IMG/VR virus record: IMGVR_UViG_3300042882_000221
Coordinates: 1 to 40,291 of that record
Direction: 5' to 3' (one strand)
Length of the DNA: 40,291 nt
DNA from: a virus
Part shown: positions 1-8,800 of the stretch, in pieces
How the letters are laid out: each line of letters begins with the position of its first letter
Numbering within the stretch: the first letter of the stretch is position 1
Notes under the pieces: model-generated
Database searches by the model: none
What the model saw: only the letters and a program-made list of their open reading frames with translations
What the model was told of the DNA's origin: nothing
Translations under genes and position numbers: made by a program

Positions 1-2967
1 CTGCAATCTAGCAATAGTCTTTTTTCTTACGTCTTCTACATGTGCTTGATCTAATCCAGTTTTACCAGCAGCACCACGTTGACCTGAAATTGAGTACTGT
101 AAGTTTGATCTTGTTGGTATTAGACCCATACCACCAGGTTTTTTTAAATCATTTAATGCTCTAAAAGTTTTAAAAGCAGTTTTGCCTAAAGGTGCTACTC
201 CTAGTGCTCCCCATAAACTATTTCCTATACCTTCCCAAACATCACCTTTTTTAAAGTCTTTATATGCTTGATGAAAGTCACCTTGAGGTTTAAGTGCAGT
301 GTAGGCCATTTCTGCTGTTAACGCATTTCCTGCAGTTAACCATGGCATTGATGATATAGGAGCATAATTTAGTGTAGCACCAAGTACACCTCCTGCAAAC
401 GGCTGAGCACCAATCATTGCTGGTGCATACCACAAAGGATTTCTAGAAACAGCACCCATGTTAGACTTAACTCTTGCTCTTCTATATTTATCAGCTTCTT
501 CTTCTGTCATGTAAACTGTCTTTCCAGCTAATTCACTTGCAGATACTCTTTTAGTAATTACCTCTCCAGTATTTGGATCAGTCCCTGCGGGTACTTCAAT
601 GCCAAATTCATAGTCTACGGTATTACCATTTTCATCTTGGCCAAGCTCGGTGGCCATGTAATTTTCATTAGCACTAATTTGTACCGGCACTTTTCCTTTC
701 TGCCAGTCTTTTTCTATTTTACTTTGTGGTGCATAGTATTTATCATTGAATTGCTGATTAGTTAATTTTCTGTAATCGCCAATTCTGCTAATCTCATTAA
801 CATCTTCCTCTGTAGGATCTATTGCTAAATCTTTGTAAGCATCATCTGCTCCAAGTTTAACAAGACTGTTAGTCTTAGGATTCCATCCCCATTTACCACT
901 TCTTAGTTTCTGAAGAACTTGTGCTCCATACTCTAAGCTACCATTATCATTTGGAGATACAGAAGTAATGTTGGCACCATAACTATCAATAAAACGTCTA
1001 TCTCTAGCAAGAGTAATGATATCATTGTCTTTCCATTTACCAATTAGACTTGTATCATTGACCATATTACCATCTTTGTCTAAGTATGATGGTATGTAAT
1101 CTTCACCATAAGCATAATAGCTTCTTACATTCTTATCTATGTCTTTAAAGTCTGTGTTATAGATTTTTTCTAAGCCTTCTTTGGTACCAAGCTTTTTAGT
1201 GTTTACTAAATAGTCAATAGCTTTTTCTTTACTCCAACCTTTATCAAGCATAAGATCTTGCAGAGTTTGTTTAGTCTGATACGCATGTTGTTCATCAGCA
1301 CCTTTAATAACATCAGCAAACTCTGTATCAATTAAATTTTTGTCACCTATACCAAGTTTATTTACTATCTCATTTGTTCTAAGACCATTCTTTACAATCC
1401 TAGTTTCAATCTCAGTTTTTGGGTAAAGGTTTACCTTTCCATTTTCTTTATCTGTAGTAATAAGATATCCTTGTTCTTTTAAGCTCTTTACATAGTTAGG
1501 ATCTTTTTTTTGTCTTTCTTCAAATTGATAAATTGGAATAGTTTGTAATGGTTCTATCTTATCATGCTTACCAGCTTTGTCAAAGTTTGCTTGTCTTTCT
1601 GCCAATGTCTTTTGCCAAATATCTTCACTCAACTTTTCATTCTGAACTCTTAGCTCATTAGCTTTATTCATGACATTATCATAAGCTGCAGCTCTATTCC
1701 ATGCAGCTGTAAGAAGAGGATCATGATTTACTGTACCTACGTTAAGATCAAAGGCATCTGTTCCAGGCTGAACCACATTTGGAGTTACAGGTTCTGTACC
1801 TGACATAATAGAAGTAGCTGTCTCTATAGGTTGGTTTGGATCTTTCTTTCTTTTGTTCTTACCAAACTGAGCTTTTGGAAGTTCCTCTACTATATACCCA
1901 CCTTGCTTGTATTGTTCTATCTCATCATCATCTAAATCAAGATAGATACCATCAGAAGTCCCACCATATTCAAGGGTTGGACCATAGTTATATCTACGCA
2001 TTACTTCTTCTTCAGATAGCTTATTTCCTGTCTCAGGTTCATATCCTGGTAAATAACCTCTAGGTGTTCCAGATTGTTGTTGTTTTTCTTTATAGTCCCA
2101 GTCTACTCCAGGGCCAGTTATAACAGGTGCGTCAACTACATAGTTTTTATCATTAGCTTTAATAGCATCTAATCTAATTTTTTCTTCTGACTCTTCTTTT
2201 TTCTTAGGAAATTTAGTACCAAGTGGATATACTACTTTAGCTTTAATCATTGGTGTAAAGCCAGTAGCAGACTTATTAAAATCAGTATCTGGATTAAATG
2301 ATTGTTCAGCTTGTTTCTTAGCCATGTTCATTAATAAACTTGCATCAAGCCCGACTCTTAGCGGTGTTTTTTTAAAAGGTCTACCTTCAATACCTGCCTC
2401 AGCTCCATAGAATAAATTTAGATTACCTGCAGTTTTCTCACTAGTTTCATAAGCAGCTGGTCCTGTAACAAAAGAATTTTGTCTTAAGTTAATTCCACCT
2501 GATGGACCAGCATATCCGCGCCATGCTCCTACAGGCCAGTTATGCTTTAGGTAAGCATCTGCACTTCTATTAGCAAACTCCCATCTTGGATTTGCTTTTG
2601 CTTGAAAGTTTAAACCTTGTGTTGGGTCCCAACCGGCACCCACATCTAATTGTGTAGTAGGAGCAAAAGCTCCCGCACCCATTGAACTTGGTCTATATCT
2701 AAATTTATATCCAGCATTTATACTAGGTAATGCAGTTCCATTTAATGGTAAACCTGCTGTAAGAGAAAGACTGTTTGCAATCCGTGGATCTCTTGAACCT
2801 CCAATAGGCCTACTTGCCCCAATTAAAAACTCAGGATCATATTCACCATAAACACTACTAGCTAACTGTGCTTGGTTTGCATTAAGACTAAAAGGAGATG
2901 CTTCTAATGTAATCTTGTTCTTACCATATTGCGCTTTAGGTAAGCCTGTTATCTTGAACTTTGCCAT
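1..2967 (-). CDS. Giant virion protein, N-terminal part (likely cargo/ejection protein; runs off the window)
   Basis: This reading frame is open for 989 codons from ATG at 2967 to the window edge, so the C-terminus is missing. The start lies 2 nt after the stop of the preceding gene, and no other start is needed. Residues 11-15 read KAQYG and 365-369 read KAQFG, the dispersed motif described in the findings. About residues 60-250 alternate polar and hydrophobic residues with many Gly/Tyr/Trp, resembling beta-barrel strands. Just before residue 365 lies a module (EIEQYKQGGYIVEEL) shared with the upstream gene. Near the window edge a Gly/Ala/Pro-rich hydrophobic stretch could contact membrane. 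In crAss-like phages very large genes after the muzzle gene encode internal cargo and virion RNA polymerase. No polymerase motif is visible in this part, so the function is inferred from position only. Confidence 0.85.
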   Translation of the reverse strand, partial: MAKFKITGLPKAQYGKNKITLEASPFSLNANQAQLASSVYGEYDPEFLIGASRPIGGSRDPRIANSLSLTAGLPLNGTALPSINAGYKFRYRPSSMGAGAFAPTTQLDVGAGWDPTQGLNFQAKANPRWEFANRSADAYLKHNWPVGAWRGYAGPSGGINLRQNSFVTGPAAYETSEKTAGNLNLFYGAEAGIEGRPFKKTPLRVGLDASLLMNMAKKQAEQSFNPDTDFNKSATGFTPMIKAKVVYPLGTKFPKKKEESEEKIRLDAIKANDKNYVVDAPVITGPGVDWDYKEKQQQSGTPRGYLPGYEPETGNKLSEEEVMRRYNYGPTLEYGGTSDGIYLDLDDDEIEQYKQGGYIVEELPKAQFGKNKRKKDPNQPIETATSIMSGTEPVTPNVVQPGTDAFDLNVGTVNHDPLLTAAWNRAAAYDNVMNKANELRVQNEKLSEDIWQKTLAERQANFDKAGKHDKIEPLQTIPIYQFEERQKKDPNYVKSLKEQGYLITTDKENGKVNLYPKTEIETRIVKNGLRTNEIVNKLGIGDKNLIDTEFADVIKGADEQHAYQTKQTLQDLMLDKGWSKEKAIDYLVNTKKLGTKEGLEKIYNTDFKDIDKNVRSYYAYGEDYIPSYLDKDGNMVNDTSLIGKWKDNDIITLARDRRFIDSYGANITSVSPNDNGSLEYGAQVLQKLRSGKWGWNPKTNSLVKLGADDAYKDLAIDPTEEDVNEISRIGDYRKLTNQQFNDKYYAPQSKIEKDWQKGKVPVQISANENYMATELGQDENGNTVDYEFGIEVPAGTDPNTGEVITKRVSASELAGKTVYMTEEEADKYRRARVKSNMGAVSRNPLWYAPAMIGAQPFAGGVLGATLNYAPISSMPWLTAGNALTAEMAYTALKPQGDFHQAYKDFKKGDVWEGIGNSLWGALGVAPLGKTAFKTFRALNDLKKPGGMGLIPTRSNLQYSISGQRGAAGKTGLDQAHVEDVRKKTIARLQ

Positions 2968-2969
2968 TG

Positions 2970-5888
2970 TTATATTCTTTCAAGTTTGTATCCTAGTTTT
3001 CTTAAGTAAGCTTCTTGCTCTGGAGTTAAGTCTACTTCCTGGCCCATAGTCATACCTCCTAGTTTAGCCATGTTTAATTGGTCACCAGAAGAGTTATCAT
3101 TCTTAGAAATGGTATTTAACATTTCCATAATTTGCTCATCCGAGTATATATCTTTTAACTGGTTTAAAGGATGGAAACCTTCCTTTTCTTCAGTACCATA
3201 ATTCATATTTTGTAACATCTCATATATCTCAGGAGTTACTTCTTGCGTAAAGGGATCATATGTACCTGACTCTTTTGCCGTAGCTCTGATGGCATTAAGA
3301 CGGGCCCTGACCTCAGTTGGCTCTGATACATAGTCTATCCAATCCTGTTCTTTTTGTAGATATCCTGAATCCTTGAGAATTAGTTGTTGCCAATCAGGAG
3401 AATAATCTTTCCACCTAGGAGTGTTATTAAGAGTTGGTGTAGCATTTTGAATATAATTTATATCAGCTTGAGGAATTAATCTATTTACACTTGTAGTGTA
3501 ATCAGGTCTATCAATTGAATGACTTAGTTCATGACCCGATAAATCTGCTACACCCGCTCCATATGGAAGAATAACAATTTGTCCATTATTGCTCATTGAG
3601 AAACCCCCAGTACGGGGTTCATCTTCAGGTTGTTTTTCAAAAAGTAGATTTGGAATTGTATTAAAATTCTTTATTCTTTGTTCACCTATTTTAGATTCAT
3701 CTTTGCTTATAGAATTAGCTAACATTTTTTTATACATTGGAGAATTCATCCAACCTTCATGAAAACTTAGTCCTTTATCATAAAGTTGTTTTGCGTTAGC
3801 AACATCATTACCTTGCATTTGAGAATCATCTGTTTCAAACCAGTAGTCAAATGTTGCTTTTTCCATAGAACTCCTAAGTTGTTTTTCAGACTTCTTAGGA
3901 TCCATACCACCTGCAACATTTGCTACATGTTGACTTTGTCTTTGATTTTCATAAGGGCTTAAATTATCCAATCTAGCAACTTGAAAGGGAGTTGCCTTAA
4001 CTGCATTTTTGTTTAAGTTCTTTGTTCTTTCTCCTTTTGGATCTTTAATTGGTTCAAAATAAAAACCTGTGCTGCTATTTTTAATAAGCCACTTACCATC
4101 CTCTTTAACATATATACTATTAGGTCTATCAGGATGGACATAGTAAGTATTACCATAGTTACCTTGAGTCACACCAAATGATTTACCATTCTGAGCTTTA
4201 ACAAGCCCACCTTTTTTATAACCTCTCATTGATTTTTGATCAAGAGGTACACGTTTGTAATTCTTACCACCTACATTTTCATAACCTACAATTACTTGTT
4301 TACGTCCTTTTATATAAGGTGTTCCATCAGAATAATATCCATAGTCTACTACTTCCTTGTAGATAGGTATTTTACTACTTATGTCTTCTGCCTCAATTGT
4401 TGTAGGCTTATTTACTGGCATACCTAAGTTCAATGGAGTAATCTCGTTAGCTGATGCAGGAATTCCAGAGTCAAGTGGTCTAACTTTTAATTCTGGTATA
4501 GGTTCTTGATAAGTTACTTTAACTTTAGGTTTATCAAACATTGGGAAAGCATAATCTCCTCCTGCATAGCCACTTGGTTCCATTCTTATTCTTGATCTTG
4601 GACCAATATAATCATCATCTGATGTAGAATTATCTCTTTTAAAAGTGTGTATAAAATTACCATAAACATCTTCAGGATAAGCACCTCTAGCAATAGTGTT
4701 CAAACCTTTATTTGAAGCATTGAATATTTGTAAGCTATCATTATAAGCCAATAGTCTTGGATCATTAAGAGAGCTAACAGTTATTCCTCTCTGAGCATGT
4801 ATTAATCCTTGACCACCACACTTATGACATGTAGTAACATCATCACCACCATCTGCAGCATCCCATTTCCAACCACACTTTTTACATGTTACTTTCTTAG
4901 TAAGTAAAGCACCACCTGCTTTATAGTCATTCAACTCTTCTACTATGTACCCACCATCTTTATACTGCTGTATTTCTTCTGGTGTAAGTTCTGTTTCTAT
5001 ATAGTTCTCATTAGGTGTGTACTGGAATCTATTGATGTCAGGATTAAATGTAAGGTTGCTTGAGTTAGATCTATCACTAAGGTAATGGTCTTTTACTTCC
5101 ATCCATGTAGTATCCCCGGGTTTCATTCCAGGTTTACCTGACTTAAGAAATACTCCTGTGTTAGGATTAACACTAAAGCCGTGGTACATTTGGTCATACT
5201 CATCAGGTTGCCACCATGGGTTTGTTTCTAATGCTTGATTAAAGTTCTGTGGTTTACCCAATGCATCCCACATACCATAATGGTCATAATCATTAGAGTT
5301 ACCGTAAGTATAGTTTTCACCCGGTCTTCTATTTTCAGGAGCTGTATTAGAATAATCTAAGAACTGCTGATAGTCTTCCGGATCATTTTCAGTTCTTATT
5401 GGATTAAATTCTCTTGGTGTTTCCTCTACTTCTGGTTCATTAGAAACATATGGGTTGTAGTTATACGGTGTTCCGCCTTCTTGATAATGTTTAGCCTTTG
5501 GATGATAGATCTTTTTCTTCTTAGACTTAGGTTTCTTAAATAAAGGTGACTCATGAAACAGATAGTTAGTAGCTTCTAAGTCTCTTGAATACTTCTTAGA
5601 TTTTAAGCCACCTCCTTTTTTCATCTGCGGATATTCATCTACATATTCTGCACCTTGAAACTTATAGTCTTGGCCAGGGTACATCATTTGCTGTTGACCA
5701 TTAGAACCTACACCCAGTACAGGATAGTTTACTCCCTGCATAGTAATATCATTCCCCGGGATTCTCGTGTTCTGTCCAGGGTATTTCCATTGACCCATAG
5801 GGTCTAGTATAATATCTTTTGGTTTAGATATACTCTTAGGAGCTTTAGAAGCTTTAGTATCTTTAGATAAGGAGCGCTTATTATACAT
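2970..5888 (-). CDS. Large virion protein with zinc ribbon and HExxH metallopeptidase-like domain
   Basis: The protein has 972 residues, and its start overlaps the muzzle gene stop by one base (TAATG). The N-terminal 150 residues are basic and low in complexity. A CxxC...CxxC zinc ribbon lies at C335, C338, C354 and C357. The C-terminal part contains HELSH at 786-790 followed by SEPTEVRAR at 855-863, the arrangement expected for a gluzincin-type zinc peptidase (two His plus a downstream Glu). The motif hydrophobic-[KQ]-x-GG or AQxG occurs eight times (for example 89-93, 135-139, 309-313, 557-561, 565-568). A short LTPE...GY..E-L/I module occurs near 301-319 and again at the C-terminus. Position after the muzzle gene suggests a packaged cargo protein, perhaps one acting on other virion proteins or on the host wall. 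The peptidase assignment rests on motifs only, and substrates are unknown. Confidence 0.85.
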   Translation of the reverse strand: MYNKRSLSKDTKASKAPKSISKPKDIILDPMGQWKYPGQNTRIPGNDITMQGVNYPVLGVGSNGQQQMMYPGQDYKFQGAEYVDEYPQMKKGGGLKSKKYSRDLEATNYLFHESPLFKKPKSKKKKIYHPKAKHYQEGGTPYNYNPYVSNEPEVEETPREFNPIRTENDPEDYQQFLDYSNTAPENRRPGENYTYGNSNDYDHYGMWDALGKPQNFNQALETNPWWQPDEYDQMYHGFSVNPNTGVFLKSGKPGMKPGDTTWMEVKDHYLSDRSNSSNLTFNPDINRFQYTPNENYIETELTPEEIQQYKDGGYIVEELNDYKAGGALLTKKVTCKKCGWKWDAADGGDDVTTCHKCGGQGLIHAQRGITVSSLNDPRLLAYNDSLQIFNASNKGLNTIARGAYPEDVYGNFIHTFKRDNSTSDDDYIGPRSRIRMEPSGYAGGDYAFPMFDKPKVKVTYQEPIPELKVRPLDSGIPASANEITPLNLGMPVNKPTTIEAEDISSKIPIYKEVVDYGYYSDGTPYIKGRKQVIVGYENVGGKNYKRVPLDQKSMRGYKKGGLVKAQNGKSFGVTQGNYGNTYYVHPDRPNSIYVKEDGKWLIKNSSTGFYFEPIKDPKGERTKNLNKNAVKATPFQVARLDNLSPYENQRQSQHVANVAGGMDPKKSEKQLRSSMEKATFDYWFETDDSQMQGNDVANAKQLYDKGLSFHEGWMNSPMYKKMLANSISKDESKIGEQRIKNFNTIPNLLFEKQPEDEPRTGGFSMSNNGQIVILPYGAGVADLSGHELSHSIDRPDYTTSVNRLIPQADINYIQNATPTLNNTPRWKDYSPDWQQLILKDSGYLQKEQDWIDYVSEPTEVRARLNAIRATAKESGTYDPFTQEVTPEIYEMLQNMNYGTEEKEGFHPLNQLKDIYSDEQIMEMLNTISKNDNSSGDQLNMAKLGGMTMGQEVDLTPEQEAYLRKLGYKLERI

Positions 5889-8800
5889 TATCTTGGTGAT
5901 ATTATGTTCTTACTGTTTACTATCTTGAGTACCATGTTCGTATTACCTGAGACAGATCTGGATAAATTTAAGAAATTAATATAATGTCTGAACTTTTTTC
6001 TTTGTAGTTCAGGCTTTAAGTAATCCAGATTTGCCGGATTTAATGACTTGATATATCCGTTAGGTTCTGTTAACCATAGGAACTCTTCAGTGTAGGGTCC
6101 TTGTAAAACAGTAGTACCTGGAATAACTGGTCCTGTTGGAGGATAGTTAGATCCTGTAGGGAATTCACCACGGTCTCTTGTAATGTCCCAGAACTGATTA
6201 AATCTATACTTGTTCTCTTCTTTAGAGAATAAGATATCTATAGAGTTAAGATTAACCTGTGGATACTGCAGACTTAGTGTCACATTGTTCTTAGGGAAGA
6301 TATTAAGATTAAGATATCCTGAAACTTGTTCTGCATTAAATACTACGGCTCCGTCAAAGTTAAAGTCAAGTACCTGAAACTGGTCAACACAGTTATAGTC
6401 AGAACGTTTATAGCATTCTAAAATATATTCTATACTTCTCTTAGTAACTACAGTCTGTCCTGTAATAATAGGAAACTCTATTTCAAAAGGTTTGTCCTCC
6501 CCATAGTATGTACAGTATGATGTACATGATTGATTATGTGTCCACAAGGTTCCCTTCTGCGTACTTAAAAAGTTTGTCTTTGTTGGTATAAGTAAATCCG
6601 GGTGCCAGTCATGGAATGAAATAAAGAACTGAGACTTTGGATCATAACTTACTGTCCAAGATGCATCATCAAAGAAATCAGGGTGACCCACTTGAATTGG
6701 AACCTTACCTATTCTAAATGTATTAAACAGTTCATCATATGTTATCTGACCTCTAAACTGCTCTTTAAGTCTGTAATCTTTCTTACAGAAATAGACAATA
6801 GAGTTTTGACTGTCATAGATTGATTGACATCCTATTCCGGCTACCGGATTGTTTAGATGCGGATAGTCTGGAAAGTCTTCTGTAAGCTTGTAAGGCATGA
6901 AAATAGTAAACCACCACTTAAGACCATTCTGTGATATCTCATTCAATCCATCAGCATAAGTAAAGACCTTACCTTGGTTTTGTGACATATAGAATAAACC
7001 GGCTGGTGTGGATATTACACTTCTGCTACTTTGTGATGAACCATACTCATATGGTTTATCCGCTATTACAATAGCCTGTGGTGTTTGTGCAAACACTACA
7101 CCGTCTCCCAAAGTTACTTTAGTACCAGACATTGTTTCAAGTTGATCATTACCCTGGAATACTAATGGGCTAGAGTTCTTAAATGTTATGAAGACACCCG
7201 TCTTTGCAAAGTTCTTTACTCCTGATATATTATCGGTGAAATCCTTATAGTTATTAGTAAGGAATAATGACCATGTATCTATTGAAGCCTCCTCATTCTG
7301 TGGTAAAGAATACAAGATTCTATTTGGATAATAGGTGTAGCAAAGCTTAGCTACTGCTGGGTTGTAATACCTTGACTGTAAGTTACCCTGTGAGAAGTAC
7401 TGAGTAAATAGTTTTGATATACTCAATGAGTAATCATATCTATAGTAGTTACCTCTCTGAATAATATCAGGGTTCATGTTAAATAAAGTCTTTAGATCCG
7501 TAAACTCATATGGATTGTAAAACTTCTGCCACTGTTCATCCCCTGCTATTCTAAAGTCTACTATTACATCACTCTCAACAAAGAAGTCTCTGACAGATGA
7601 AGTAGCTAAATAGAAGTAAGATTCTTTTACTCCGCATATACCTGGTGTATCTCCAGAGTTGTCATTAGAATAATTGTATCCCTGTGGTGGAAGTAAACCT
7701 GCCAACCATGCTGTTGTTGCTGGTGGAGCATGATCTAAATTATAGAAGCCTCTTGGTAAGACTCCAGTACCCGGCATAATACCATTGACGTTAGTAAGCC
7801 ATGTAGTAGGATCTGTAAACAAAGTACTTACTTCATACCGTGCAGAGTTCATCCAGAATCTAGGTTCAGGAAGCATCTGACGGTTTAAATAATTAAACTC
7901 TACACCATCTGGCTGGCCATACAACCAATCATAGAAGAAGAACATTGTGTTCTTTTCTGTGTATCTATTGATATAAGTATCACCATTGAACAAAGATATA
8001 GTAGGAGGCAGTACTTTTAATTTAAGCTGGTATTGGAAAGGTTCATTATAGTAATTGTATCCTGTACAGAAAGTACTAGTTACAGTAATATCTACATCTG
8101 GAATATCTTGTTCACAAGGTGTAATTGGGATTAACTTAATTGAATCTAGTTGACCATACTGGTTTTGAATTCTATACTTTAATCCTGCATAGTGACTTGC
8201 TATATTTGTATTAAAACTTTCATTATTATGTTTGTCATCAAATAGGTTTCCACCTGCCGGTAAGGATGGTGCAGGAGCCAATTGATTATTAATTGCAGTT
8301 CCTATAGTTACTAAAGATGTATCTGCATAACCTGACACAGAAGTTGAGTCAGTAATATAATCAGGGCCCGTATCATTGTCATCACCATCTACTGTACGTA
8401 TTACAAAAGTTGTTTGTCTTTTAAGGTTGTTGATTCTATAATACTTCTGTTCCCCGTCAAAATACGGTTTTGCATCCTGAATTGAATCCTTTAAGTAAAA
8501 TGAATCTTCTATTTTAAAACGGAAATCTGAGTTACAAGCTTGGGCTACAAAAGTATCATAGAACCCATGCGCCTGTAGTTGCAGAGCATATTGTCTAAAT
8601 GGAAGTAGTGCATAGATAATATCTAATGTAATACTAGCCCCTTCAGAGAAATAATACAACAAAGGATTTAATACACCTACTAGAGATAAAGCTGTTTGTA
8701 AAGGTGAACCTTTGAAGTACTGAAACTTTGATACATCTGAAGTTTGACTTGGTGGCGTATAGTAACCTCCACGGAAAAAACCGCCCTCATCATTAAAGTT

